This document shows positions 9,971-18,396 of a stretch of 64,000 nt of DNA, piece after piece. The position numbers and the translations under genes are program-made. The DNA comes from Acetobacter oeni (GTDB lineage: Bacteria > Pseudomonadota > Alphaproteobacteria > Acetobacterales > Acetobacteraceae), in the NCBI RefSeq assembly GCF_011516825.1, contig NZ_WOTA01000018.1:26798-90797 (forward strand). Reading direction: 5' to 3'. The first letter of the stretch is position 1, and every line of letters begins with the position of its first letter. A model generated the notes under the pieces. It saw nothing but the letters and a program-made list of their open reading frames with translations. It did not search any database and was not told the origin of the DNA.

Positions 9971-10055
9971 CGGAAATTGAAAGCAAACCGCGTCCCGCCG
10001 CCTTCCTGAAAACACAGTGCCAGCAATGGCTCTGTTCACTTTAAAAGTGACTGCA

Positions 10056-10173
10056 TTTCTCAGGGCTTTGCCCAGAAACCCACCAAAGGCCGGAGACCTT
10101 TGGAAACCGGTTTGTTTATCAACAGATCCGGATGCAGGGGCCTGTGGTCCCTGCCGGGTTCGGGCAGAGCCCG
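10056..10173 (+). repeat. 118-bp structured intergenic repeat, copy A
   Basis: Matches the reverse complement of 48074-48191 without gaps, 100 of 118 positions identical (85%) by my own count. It contains successive potential hairpins: GGGC-TTT-GCCC, then CCAAAGG/CCTTTGG around a 7-nt loop, then GCAGGGG/TCCCTGC around a 7-nt loop, then CTGCC/GGCAG-type pairing. Several differences between copies preserve pairing. It lies between the 3' ends of the convergent addA and SfnB-like genes. It could be a REP-like element, a bidirectional terminator or a small RNA. The function is unknown. Confidence 0.8.
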
Positions 10174-10235
10174 GGTCACTGTGAAAAATTACATATCAGA
10201 ACTTAACAAAAACACAGCTTCAGCCATACACCAGA

Positions 10236-11384
10236 CTATTCCATCAGAGCCGCTCTGCCCGCCGCCTCCAGCACAACATCGGCTTGCGGCGTATGAATGC
10301 GCCCGCACAGAACATTCCGGTAATGCCGCTCAAGCGGATTATCCTGACTCAGCCCCGGGTTGCCCGTCACCTCCACCGCCCCGGCAACAGCCGCGATTGC
10401 ATTTTCAGTGACCAGACGCTTGATCTGTCCCGCCTCGGCCCCGCTGCTCACACCCGACTCTTTCCGGCTCAACGCCTGTTCGATCAGCGCTTCGTTCGTC
10501 AGCAGAAGACCGTCAATTTTTCCAAGAACAGTGTGAAATGCAGGCAAAGTCGAAAGCGGCCGCCCCAGCGCGGAAGGCACGCGCGTTTTCAGAAATGAGA
10601 TCAGCCAGTCCCTCCCGGATCGCGCGATCGCATCGTAGAGCGCGGCCACCACAACGGCATGCCACGCCGCCTGCACCGGCGGCTCCGGGCTTTCGGCGCC
10701 GGAGGGAACCAGATTGACGAGATACCTGTCCGGAACAGCTGCATCGTCAAAAACAATCGTATGACTGCCCGTCGCGCGCATACCGAGCTGATGCCAGCTT
10801 TTTTCAATCGTCACGCCCGGCAGATCAAGCGGTACGAGAACCTGCCCCACGCGCGGCTCCGGCTCGTCCGTGGCACTCCAGACAATCCCCCATGTCAGGG
10901 CCAATGAGCCCGTTGAAAAAATCTTCCGCCCGCTCAGACGCCAGACCCCGTCGACACGCTTTATCCGCGTGGCCGGAATACCGCCCCGCGCGGGCGTGCC
11001 CAGATCGGGCTCGACACGAAGCGCGTTGATCAGCGCGCCATCACGCACGATCGTTGTAAAGACTTCATCTTTCACCGGATCCGGCCACACCTGAGACTGC
11101 GCCACAGCGCCAGATTGCAGATACTGCATCGCCAGAATCAACGCCGTCGAAGGATCACCCCGCGCAACCTTCGAGATAATCTCCACCATCTGCCGCAGAT
11201 CGATAGCAGCTCCCCCTTTCGCACGCGGCAATGCCAGTGCCAGAAACCCAGCCCTGCGAAGATCTTCGATGTTGTCAAGCGCAATGTCACCGGAACGGTC
11301 ATACGCCGCCGCGCGGGCTGCAAACCGCTCCACAAGCTCATCCGGCACCTCTGTCCGGAAGCTGCCTGCCTGTGATCCGTCCAT
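10236..11384 (-). CDS. SfnB/DszC-like acyl-CoA dehydrogenase-fold flavoenzyme
   Basis: 382-residue protein with the acyl-CoA dehydrogenase fold. An N-terminal helical domain carries ALPRAKGGAAIDLRQMVEI, the middle has a beta domain (SGRKIFSTGSLALTWGIVW), and the C-terminal helices end in HYRNVLCGRIHTPQ. In true acyl-CoA dehydrogenases the last motif is YEGT with a catalytic Glu, and here that Glu is absent. The family that lacks it (DszC, SfnB) uses reduced flavin for monooxygenation of organosulfur compounds. The gene is last in a minus-strand unit after asfAB-like genes, which supports a sulfur-scavenging role. An AAGGA lies upstream, and GTG 11387 is an alternative start. The substrate is unknown. 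Confidence 0.75.
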   Translation of the reverse strand: MDGSQAGSFRTEVPDELVERFAARAAAYDRSGDIALDNIEDLRRAGFLALALPRAKGGAAIDLRQMVEIISKVARGDPSTALILAMQYLQSGAVAQSQVWPDPVKDEVFTTIVRDGALINALRVEPDLGTPARGGIPATRIKRVDGVWRLSGRKIFSTGSLALTWGIVWSATDEPEPRVGQVLVPLDLPGVTIEKSWHQLGMRATGSHTIVFDDAAVPDRYLVNLVPSGAESPEPPVQAAWHAVVVAALYDAIARSGRDWLISFLKTRVPSALGRPLSTLPAFHTVLGKIDGLLLTNEALIEQALSRKESGVSSGAEAGQIKRLVTENAIAAVAGAVEVTGNPGLSQDNPLERHYRNVLCGRIHTPQADVVLEAAGRAALME

Positions 11385-11423
11385 CACCGATCCTTCCCTG
11401 CATCCACAGGATGGTATGATATT

Positions 11424-11759
11424 TCAGACACCACGTGCCCGTCTGAAAACATCTTCCAGCCGCCAGTGCTGATTCCGCAGACGCGGATCGTCACCCCATT
11501 CATCCCACCCTGACTCCCGCCGGAAATCTCCCGAAAGCTCTGCTGCCTGATCATGAGATACACTCCGTTCATCAGTCTGTGGCGCCACGTAAAGTGCGTC
11601 AGTCCTGCAATAAAGTTCGCACATAAAGCAGGTATGACAATCATCAGGCCGCGCGATCACCGGAGACTGACCGGCGCGGGCATCAAATACATCTCCCGGA
11701 CAAACGGCCACACATTCATTGCAGGCCGTGCAGCGCTCATCGAAAACGACACTGATCAT
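11424..11759 (-). CDS. Two-cluster ferredoxin, AsfB-like
   Basis: 111-residue protein with two cysteine quartets, C10-C13-C16-C20 (followed by Pro) and C41-C44-C47-C51, sufficient for two [4Fe-4S] clusters. The C-terminal 50 residues are charged and Trp-rich (SGWDEWGDDPRLRNQHW). ATG 11759 overlaps the stop of the flavoprotein gene upstream (ATGA), so the two products are very likely partners. An FAD protein plus an Apr-type ferredoxin resembles AsfA/AsfB of arylsulfonate desulfurization and, more distantly, adenylylsulfate reductase AprA/AprB. A longer in-frame extension upstream overlaps the neighbouring gene and is not needed. Confidence 0.82.
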   Translation of the reverse strand: MISVVFDERCTACNECVAVCPGDVFDARAGQSPVIARPDDCHTCFMCELYCRTDALYVAPQTDERSVSHDQAAELSGDFRRESGWDEWGDDPRLRNQHWRLEDVFRRARGV

Positions 11760-13333
11760 GCGCGCGCCTCCACAGGAACGCGGCGCGTCCGGACCATATC
11801 CAGACCACAGCTCGTAATATGAAAAGGAGTGAACTCTTCCGACGAAGTATCCGTCCTCCGGTGCATGCCCAGACTGTTTTCCCGCGCCAGCGCACTTGCC
11901 GTACACCACCGCGCAACCGCAAGCATAGATTCCAGCTCCCGAAATTTCTGCTGACCACGCCGCGTTGTTTCAGAACGAAGCGTGGCCAGTGTCCGGTGAC
12001 ACTCAGCCAGCCGCACCTCTGTTTTCAGCAGATTACCCGCCGTACGGAAATATTGCTTTTCCGGCGAAAGCATTTCGGAAGCGATGACCTCCCGCAATCC
12101 GGCCAGATCCGCCTCCCGGGCCACATGAGCGCGATCCGCCCTCTCCGCGAGACGGCTCTCAGCCGGTTCCGGCAACACCCTGTTTATCCCCGCAAACGCA
12201 ACCGCACTCTCCGCCGCAATGCACCCTGACCCCAGCGCCCAGGCGGAATTGACAGCACCCCCGCCACTGACCGGACCAGTCACCTGTTCGCGCGACGCCA
12301 CATCGCCGGCCACAAACAGGCCCGGAACACCGCACCCGCTATCCGGACCAGTGACACGAATGCCCCCCACACCCCGGATAGTTCCTTCACCAGTCAGCGT
12401 CACCGGAAAACGCTGACGGAACGGATCAATGCCCATACGCCGGAATGTCACAACCACATTCGGTGAAATCTGAGGAAGCTGACGCTGTATATCTTCAGGC
12501 ACGGCGGAAAGATCACATAACACCGGCCCCCGTGCCAGCGCCCCGGCAAGAAAAGCATTGTCGTGCGGTCCCGCGGGGGGAACGATCCGATACCCGTCTG
12601 AATCGTAGTAGTGCGCGAAAGAATAGATCATCGTTCGCGTCATCGTCGTCCGGGCAGGCGCCACCGTGAAGACCGATGAAAACTCCATGCCGGACATCCC
12701 CGCCCCCGCCTCGGCCGCCATCAGATGACCGTCGCCGGTGTTGTTGGCCGCCCCCAGCAAAGCCGAGCCGAAAGCACATCCTCCCGTCGCCAGCACAACC
12801 GCCCCGGCCCGCACGCGCCACTCCGACGCCGTCCCCTGCCGAAGGACACCGTGCGCGCCCGTCACAATACCCGCGCTGTCCTTCAGAAGACCGGCAGCCG
12901 GCGCATGGTCCAGAATACGCACACCCGCGGCGACCACCTTCTGCCGCAACGCCCGCAGATACTCGGGACCGCGAAGCGCGTGCCAGCGTATGACCCCGTT
13001 ATCGTCCGGCTCATACCGATAATGCGATGAAATGGAAGGAAGCGTTTCATACGTCCGCTCGATGATCCGCATCATCCAGACCGGATCGCCCAGACCCTGC
13101 GCGGCCGCCAGCCGCCTGCTGACAGCATTCTCGCGCAGCCCCTTTTCCGGCGGCACCCACCAGTGACCGGGTCCTGCCGTCGCCGCCACGCCGGACGTGC
13201 CGCAATACCCTTTCTCAGCCACGATCACACTCGCACCGAGCACCGCCGCTCTCAGCGCCGCCCAGCATCCGGCAAGGCCGCCGCCAAGAACAAGAACATC
13301 CGCCCGGGCACTCAGGATTTCCGCACCGCTCAT
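11756..13333 (-). CDS. FAD-dependent oxidoreductase, AsfA/AprA-like
   Basis: 525-residue flavoprotein of the fumarate reductase / adenylylsulfate reductase superfamily. The FAD-binding GGGLAG is at about 17-22 after VLVLGG, the second FAD motif is AGAVVLATGG near 170-180, and the C-terminal FAD segment is GLFVAGDV near 345. A helical C-terminal domain follows with QYFRTAGNLLKTEVRLAE. There is no signal peptide, so it is cytoplasmic. It overlaps the binding-protein gene upstream and the ferredoxin gene downstream by 4 bp each. The ferredoxin partner and ABC neighbours suggest a reductive or oxygenase role in sulfonate desulfurization, as proposed for asfA of pseudomonads. That link is from memory of the family and needs a search. 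Confidence 0.8.
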   Translation of the reverse strand: MSGAEILSARADVLVLGGGLAGCWAALRAAVLGASVIVAEKGYCGTSGVAATAGPGHWWVPPEKGLRENAVSRRLAAAQGLGDPVWMMRIIERTYETLPSISSHYRYEPDDNGVIRWHALRGPEYLRALRQKVVAAGVRILDHAPAAGLLKDSAGIVTGAHGVLRQGTASEWRVRAGAVVLATGGCAFGSALLGAANNTGDGHLMAAEAGAGMSGMEFSSVFTVAPARTTMTRTMIYSFAHYYDSDGYRIVPPAGPHDNAFLAGALARGPVLCDLSAVPEDIQRQLPQISPNVVVTFRRMGIDPFRQRFPVTLTGEGTIRGVGGIRVTGPDSGCGVPGLFVAGDVASREQVTGPVSGGGAVNSAWALGSGCIAAESAVAFAGINRVLPEPAESRLAERADRAHVAREADLAGLREVIASEMLSPEKQYFRTAGNLLKTEVRLAECHRTLATLRSETTRRGQQKFRELESMLAVARWCTASALARENSLGMHRRTDTSSEEFTPFHITSCGLDMVRTRRVPVEARA

Positions 13334-14298
13334 GGCAGGACCGTCTCCCGGTCGAACGCCGAGGATACAGGCCCCGGTGGCGTCATGAGACCGGCATCGC
13401 GATAAGTGTCCAGAGTGACCTCCTCCGCCCGCACCACATCGTCACCGACGGGTACCGGCGAAGCAATCAGCCGCTCCGCCACAGAGGCGGCAACCGCATC
13501 CGGCAACCCGGTCTGCTGCGCCAGGATACGGGCATACTGATCCTGATGCTGCCGGCCCCATGCATAAGCCTGTGTGACCCGCCCGTAAAAATCATTGAGG
13601 AGCGCACGTTTGTTCCGAAGCGCGGCCTCTGTTGCCACAAAAAAACTGTTGTTCGGCATCAGACCCGCCGCATCCACCACGACATGCCCGTTATGACCGG
13701 TCGTTTCCAGCGACACATACGGCTCCCATGTCGACCACGCATCCACACGCCCGGTATCCAGAGCGGCTTTGGCCTGAGAGGGCTGAAGAAACACAATCTG
13801 CGGCGCCGGCGCGGGAATGGCCCCTGTCGCGATCAGCCGCAGAAGAAGCAGATGACCAATCGATCCGCGCCCGGTGGCGATCCGCTTTCCGGACAACTGC
13901 GCGGCCGACGTAATGCCCGATCCGGCAGCCACAACCACCGCCGTCGCATGGCCTCCGCCACGCGGCGGCACCACATACGCGGCCTTTATGGGAATACCCG
14001 CTCCCCAGGCGAACAGAAATGGCCCGTCCCCCGCTATCCCGGTGTCAACCGCGCCGGCGCCAAGCGCCTGCAAAAGCGGCGCGGCAGCCTCGAATTCCAC
14101 CCAGTGTATCCTGTACGGAAGATCATGCCCGACGCCGGCCGCTTCAAGAAGCGCCTTTTGCTGTCCTTTCTGATCCGCCACGATCAGTTCATCCTGAGCC
14201 CGCGCCGCAATGACCGGCACAAAACAAATAAATGCGGAAAACCCCGACAACAGAAACAGCATCACGCCGACAAAACGAAAAAGCGGAGCAGAACGCAT
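13330..14298 (-). CDS. ABC transporter substrate-binding protein (sulfonate/taurine type)
   Basis: 322-residue SsuA/TauA-type periplasmic binding protein. The first 34 residues are a signal peptide (MRSAPLF, hydrophobic core, AARA). The mature part has the family pattern: AAAPLLQALGAGAVDTG, then DGPFLFAWGAG, LSGKRIATGRGS and DAWSTWEPYV. I start at ATG 14298, because the upstream in-frame extension would bury the signal peptide. It is first in a minus-strand unit with the AsfA-like and AsfB-like genes (4-bp overlap). Permease and ATPase genes diverge from it 163 bp away, so transporter and enzyme expression probably share a control region. Confidence 0.87.
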   Translation of the reverse strand: MRSAPLFRFVGVMLFLLSGFSAFICFVPVIAARAQDELIVADQKGQQKALLEAAGVGHDLPYRIHWVEFEAAAPLLQALGAGAVDTGIAGDGPFLFAWGAGIPIKAAYVVPPRGGGHATAVVVAAGSGITSAAQLSGKRIATGRGSIGHLLLLRLIATGAIPAPAPQIVFLQPSQAKAALDTGRVDAWSTWEPYVSLETTGHNGHVVVDAAGLMPNNSFFVATEAALRNKRALLNDFYGRVTQAYAWGRQHQDQYARILAQQTGLPDAVAASVAERLIASPVPVGDDVVRAEEVTLDTYRDAGLMTPPGPVSSAFDRETVLP

Positions 14299-14461
14299 GG
14301 TCACGCAGCTTTCAGGAATAAGGACGTCCGCGTAAACCAGCACCGGGGTCAGTGCGATACAATTAAATCACGCTAAACTATGGCCTGAATATAATTTACC
14401 GGACCATCTGGGGTAAACCGTGTGAAAACAGGACGAAGAAGATCCAGCCAACGGAGCCCCC
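14299..14461. promoter_or_regulatory. Divergent promoter region, asf-like unit / ABC permease
   Basis: AT-rich 163 bp between divergent starts. A perfect TATAAT at 14390-14395 points toward the permease, but no TTGACA-like -35 lies 17 bp upstream, so an activator may be needed. A LysR-type activator of sulfur genes is plausible because such a regulator is encoded at 21452. Confidence 0.5.
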
Positions 14462-15316
14462 ATGTCCGAGACGACCCTCCGGCACACGGTCCACACCGCC
14501 CGCCCGGTCCTGACGATGAAGCCGCACGCAAAATTTCAGCTGCGGGGCTGGCACACCCTCAGACGGTACCTCTCGCCGGTCGTCCTGCTGCTCATCTGGC
14601 AGATCGCCTGTTCGACCGGGCTCCTGTCAACGCGTCTTGTCGCATCCCCGACGCAGATCATCTCCACGGGCTGGTCCCTGATCCATGACGGCACCCTGCC
14701 GGTCAATCTCGGCGTCTCCCTGCTCCGGGCCGTGTCCGGTCTCTCGATCGCGCTGGTGGCCGGAATCGGCCTCGCCCTGATCGCGGGCCTGTCCCGCACC
14801 GGGGAGGATATCGTCGACGCGCCGCTCCAGATCATGCGCACACTGCCGGTCCTCGCGCTCGTGCCGCTGTTCATCCTCTGGTTCGGCATCGGTGAAACCC
14901 CCAAGATTCTTCTCGTCGCACTCGGCTCGACGTTTCCGGTGTATCTGAATCTCCACAAAGGCATCCGGTCCATCGACCCGAAACTGCTGGAAATGGCGCG
15001 GACACTCGGACTTTCACGCGGCCAGACAATCCGCGATGTCATCCTTCCCGGCGCCCTGCCCGATCTGCTCATCGGCGTGCGGTTCGCCGTCGGCATCTCC
15101 TGGCTGATGCTCGTCGTCGCCGAACAGGTCAACGCCGACAGCGGCATCGGACATATGATGATGGACGCTGAAGATTTCCTCCGGACCGATATCATCCTCG
15201 TCGGTCTCTTTATCTACGGTCTGCTTGGTCTCGTGTCAGATCAGATCGTCCGGATGCTGGAAAACAGGCTTCTCGCCTGGCGCCCGGCACAGCACCGCAA
15301 AGGGCAGCCCGTATGA
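14462..15316 (+). CDS. ABC transporter permease (SsuC/TauC type)
   Basis: 284-residue inner-membrane permease of the binding-protein-dependent transport family. About six hydrophobic segments are visible, beginning with VVLLLIWQIACS near residue 42. The EAA loop that contacts the ATPase is visible: MARTLGLSRGQTIRDVILPGALP, then LIGVRFAVGISWLMLVVAEQ. This matches sulfonate/nitrate/taurine permeases. Its stop overlaps the ATPase start by 4 bp. With the divergent binding protein at 13330-14298 it makes a complete importer. Confidence 0.9.
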   Translation: MSETTLRHTVHTARPVLTMKPHAKFQLRGWHTLRRYLSPVVLLLIWQIACSTGLLSTRLVASPTQIISTGWSLIHDGTLPVNLGVSLLRAVSGLSIALVAGIGLALIAGLSRTGEDIVDAPLQIMRTLPVLALVPLFILWFGIGETPKILLVALGSTFPVYLNLHKGIRSIDPKLLEMARTLGLSRGQTIRDVILPGALPDLLIGVRFAVGISWLMLVVAEQVNADSGIGHMMMDAEDFLRTDIILVGLFIYGLLGLVSDQIVRMLENRLLAWRPAQHRKGQPV

Positions 15317-16068
15317 ACGCGATTTCACAGCCTCCCGCAAACATCATACCAGCGGAACACAACAGCGGCGCCGTCACCGTGCAGGGCCTGACCCGCCGTT
15401 TCAGCAACGGGCCGCCCGTGCTCGACAGACTCGATCTCACCATCGCCCCCGGCGAATTCGTGGCGCTTCTCGGACGAAGCGGCTCCGGCAAATCGACATT
15501 GCTGCGGACCTTATCCGGGCTCGATCCCGTCACCGAAGGTCATGTCTCACGTCCACGGGACGTCGCCGTCGTCTTCCAGGAAAGCCGGCTTCTGCCCTGG
15601 AAACGTGTCTGGCAGAATATCATTCTCGGCCAGACCGGCGGCAAAGCCGGACGCGAACGGGCCGGAGAGGTTCTGGAGGAAGTCGGTCTCGGCCATCGCG
15701 GAGACGCCTGGCCCCTGACTCTCTCTGGCGGCGAATCCCAGCGCGCCGCGCTGGCCCGCGCGCTCGTGCGGGAACCCGCCTTTCTGATGCTCGACGAGCC
15801 CTTCGCCGCGCTGGACGCGCTGACACGCCTCAGAATGCAGCAACTCGTCGCGGGATTATGGACACGCCACCGCTGCGCCGTGCTTCTCGTCACACACGAT
15901 GTCGACGAGGCGCTGCTCCTTGCCGACCGCGCCGTGGTCCTGGAATCCGGACGCATCCGGACCGATCTGCCCATTCCGCTGGATCGCCCGCGCCGTCACG
16001 ACGATCCGCGCTTCGGACATCTGCGTTCCATCCTGCTCGACGCCCTCGGCGTCCACGACGACGACTGA
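15313..16068 (+). CDS. ABC transporter ATP-binding protein (SsuB/TauB type)
   Basis: 251-residue ABC ATPase. Walker A GRSGSGKS is at 54-61, the Q-loop is in VVFQESRLLPW near 87-97, signature LSGGE at 137-141, Walker B FLMLDEPF at 157-164 and the switch His in LVTHDVDEA. The Q-loop sequence with LLPW is typical of sulfonate/nitrate importers. ATGA overlap with the permease indicates translational coupling. A hairpin terminator follows directly after the stop codon. Confidence 0.92.
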   Translation: MNAISQPPANIIPAEHNSGAVTVQGLTRRFSNGPPVLDRLDLTIAPGEFVALLGRSGSGKSTLLRTLSGLDPVTEGHVSRPRDVAVVFQESRLLPWKRVWQNIILGQTGGKAGRERAGEVLEEVGLGHRGDAWPLTLSGGESQRAALARALVREPAFLMLDEPFAALDALTRLRMQQLVAGLWTRHRCAVLLVTHDVDEALLLADRAVVLESGRIRTDLPIPLDRPRRHDDPRFGHLRSILLDALGVHDDD

Positions 16069-16071
16069 TAC

Positions 16072-16089
16072 CAGGGGCCTCCGCCCCTG
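16072..16089 (+). terminator. Hairpin terminator after ABC ATPase gene
   Basis: CAGGGGC / GCCCCTG 7-bp stem with a 4-nt loop, starting 4 bp after the stop codon and followed by ATTTTCC. The T run is short, so efficiency is uncertain. Confidence 0.6.
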
Positions 16090-16105
16090 ATTTTCCGCTT
16101 GTAAA

Positions 16106-16126
16106 ATCCTCTGCTAAACAGAGGAT
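16106..16126 (-). terminator. Hairpin terminator after rhodanese gene
   Basis: Perfect 8-bp stem ATCCTCTG / CAGAGGAT with a 5-nt loop. Read on the minus strand it begins right after the rhodanese stop and is followed by TTTTAC, as expected of an intrinsic terminator for the minus-strand sulfur operon. Confidence 0.65.
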
Positions 16127-17746
16127 CTATTCCAGAACATTAAAACCATGCGTCCCGTCACGCTCAAGCTGCGCGACAAGACCATACTCCCAGTCGAGAT
16201 AAGCCTGCATGGCGGCCCGGGCATTATCCGTGCCTTCATAAGGCCGCTTGTAGGCATCCGTCGGCGCGGACAGAGCTTCCGCTTCGGTAAGACCGGTCTG
16301 AACAGGCAGACCCGCCGCCTGCCAGGCCCGTGTTCCCCCTTCGGAAACACGAACACGATGCCCGGCCTGAACAAGCTGTGCCGCTCCGATCCGCGCCGCA
16401 ACTCCGTCCGGTGACGTCAGAACAATGTCAGCCGCTTCCGCAAGCAGAGGATGCGCCGTCAGCTCCGCCGGAAGAATGAACAGAGCGCCCGGAATATGTC
16501 CTTTGCGAAACACCGGGCTGGGAGCAAGATCAATCACGACCGGCGGCATCGCGGATTTCAGAGCCGCCGCAAGACTGTCCGGCGCAATGGTGTCCGCCTC
16601 CGGCAGCGGCGCCGCGAAAAGATGAGGCTCAGCCCCCTTTTCCCGCGCCAGACCCGACCAGTCATCGAGAACATACACCTCCCGCCAGCCAAGCTGCCTC
16701 AGCCAGTGGCCCGTCATCCGGGCGCGAACACCATCCGTGTCGGTGAGAACAATGGTCCCGTGCCGCACACCCACCCATTCATCCGTGGCCTGTACAAGCT
16801 GCCCCCCGGGAGCGGAGCGAAACCCCGCCAGATGCCCTTCTTCATATTCCTCGGGAGACCGGACATCCAGCCTGTAGAGCGACCGATCCGGATCAGCCTC
16901 AAGCCCCTGAAATTCTTCGCGCGAAAGAACCCCCACCCCCGTCCGGTCCGCCAGACCCGCCGCATGAACCCGTGCTTCCCGCTGATTTTCCGCCCCCGGT
17001 TCCACCGCGCGCCGCGTCGCACCACGATCAAGCTCAAGACCCGCCAGCGTCCAGCCGATGGTCCCGTTGCGCAGAGCAAAAACCGGATTGGGAATCCCCG
17101 CGTTCACCAGAGACTGAGCCCCGATGATCGAGCGCGTGCGCCCGGCGCAGTTGACAACAACCGCCGTCTCCGGAGACGGCGCGATATCACGCACCCGCAA
17201 AGCCAGTTCGCCGCCGGGCACCGAGCGTCCGCCCGGGATCGACATCGTATTGTATTCGCTGAACCGACGCGCATCGAGAATGACCAGATCATCCCCCCGT
17301 TCAAGACGCGCGTTCAGCTCCTCCGCCGGCAGAGACGGCGTGTGACGAACATGCTCGACGAGTTCGCCAAAAGACTTGGAGGGCACATTCACATCAATGA
17401 AAATTTCGCCGCCGGAGTCTTTCCAGCCTCGCAGATCATCTTTCAGAACAGAGACATCCGCGTACCCGAGCCGGCGCAACAGCCGGACCGCCGCCCCGGT
17501 CCGGCCCTCGTCATTATCGTACAGAACAACCGGCGCCGTCCTGCGCGGAACAAGCCCGGCGATCCGCTCTTCAATGCGCCCGAATGGCAGATTGACGGCA
17601 AAAAGCGGATGCCCGGCCGCGAAAGGATCTTCCTCCCGCAGATCAATCAGCGCGATCTCCTGGCCGTCACGCAGCAGACGCCGCACGTCCTCCGCAGCAG
17701 TTTCCCTGACAGCCGCCGTGGCGTCCGACGATGAAAACGCGTTCAT
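16127..17746 (-). CDS. Four-domain rhodanese-like sulfurtransferase
   Basis: 539-residue cytoplasmic protein built of four rhodanese folds (about 25-112, 140-240, 275-370, 385-485). Only domain 2 keeps an active-site cysteine, C200 in NCAGRTRS. The equivalent positions are Asp77 in domain 1, Asp336 in domain 3 and Ser445 in domain 4, so one domain should be catalytic and three structural or regulatory. Rhodaneses move sulfane sulfur from thiosulfate or persulfides to thiophilic acceptors. Its start overlaps the thiol dioxygenase stop (ATGA), which suggests that it handles sulfur made or consumed by that enzyme. It is last in a five-gene minus-strand run. The donor and acceptor are unknown. 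Confidence 0.9.
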   Translation of the reverse strand: MNAFSSSDATAAVRETAAEDVRRLLRDGQEIALIDLREEDPFAAGHPLFAVNLPFGRIEERIAGLVPRRTAPVVLYDNDEGRTGAAVRLLRRLGYADVSVLKDDLRGWKDSGGEIFIDVNVPSKSFGELVEHVRHTPSLPAEELNARLERGDDLVILDARRFSEYNTMSIPGGRSVPGGELALRVRDIAPSPETAVVVNCAGRTRSIIGAQSLVNAGIPNPVFALRNGTIGWTLAGLELDRGATRRAVEPGAENQREARVHAAGLADRTGVGVLSREEFQGLEADPDRSLYRLDVRSPEEYEEGHLAGFRSAPGGQLVQATDEWVGVRHGTIVLTDTDGVRARMTGHWLRQLGWREVYVLDDWSGLAREKGAEPHLFAAPLPEADTIAPDSLAAALKSAMPPVVIDLAPSPVFRKGHIPGALFILPAELTAHPLLAEAADIVLTSPDGVAARIGAAQLVQAGHRVRVSEGGTRAWQAAGLPVQTGLTEAEALSAPTDAYKRPYEGTDNARAAMQAYLDWEYGLVAQLERDGTHGFNVLE

Positions 17747-18342
17747 GCCGCCTCCTTCTGACGGGACCGATCCCAGAGATTCGGCACGTCCTCACTGGAA
17801 TAGCCTGAAATAAACGCTTTTTCCGTGCCGGTGACAGGATCGTAGGTGGCGCGGGAAACGCCGCCGATATTGGCCCCGTAAACGTGAATTGAAACAGAGG
17901 TACGGTCGTCGAATGCATTGGCGACCAGATGATAGTCATTGACCCCCGGCGCCAGCGTCGCCACCTCACCCGGCTCCAGAAACGTCGTCTCACCCGCACG
18001 GAATGTTCCGTCCGGGGCCACCTCATACTGGGTCTCGCTCTCGCGCCCGCGCAGCATCCCGATCAGCCCCCAGACACGATGATCGTGCAAAGGCGTCTTC
18101 TGCCCCGGCCCCCACACAAAACTGACAACCGAAAATCGTTCCAGAGGATCGCAATGCAGCAGATACTGACTGTATCGTTCCGGATGTGGCTGAGCGAACT
18201 CATCAGGAAGCCAGGTGTCGCGGGCCACAAGAGCCCGCAGCAGCGCGGCACCTTGCTGCTGAACGACAGCCTCCGGAAGGTTGCGATCGTAGATTTTCGT
18301 GAGCCCGACGACAAAGTCGCGAAGCGGAGCGATGGATGACAT
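17743..18342 (-). CDS. Thiol dioxygenase (cysteine / 3-mercaptopropionate dioxygenase family)
   Basis: 199-residue cupin that oxidises a thiol to a sulfinate with O2 at a mononuclear Fe(II). The metal ligands are clear: H86 and H88 in PLHDHRVWGL and H138 in DYHLVAN. The Ser-His-Tyr outer triad is S151-H153-Y155 in SIHVYG. The RYSQYLLHCD segment with Gln59 resembles the bacterial Gln-type enzymes that prefer 3-mercaptopropionate or related thiols over cysteine, so calling it cysteine dioxygenase may be wrong. It overlaps the rhodanese gene by 4 bp and lies 54 bp after the class II aldolase gene. Confidence 0.88.
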   Translation of the reverse strand: MSSIAPLRDFVVGLTKIYDRNLPEAVVQQQGAALLRALVARDTWLPDEFAQPHPERYSQYLLHCDPLERFSVVSFVWGPGQKTPLHDHRVWGLIGMLRGRESETQYEVAPDGTFRAGETTFLEPGEVATLAPGVNDYHLVANAFDDRTSVSIHVYGANIGGVSRATYDPVTGTEKAFISGYSSEDVPNLWDRSRQKEAA

Positions 18343-18396
18343 CGTTTTCGTTCGTCCTGTTCTAAAAAACCATATTCCCGGGCTGCCTGCCCCCGG

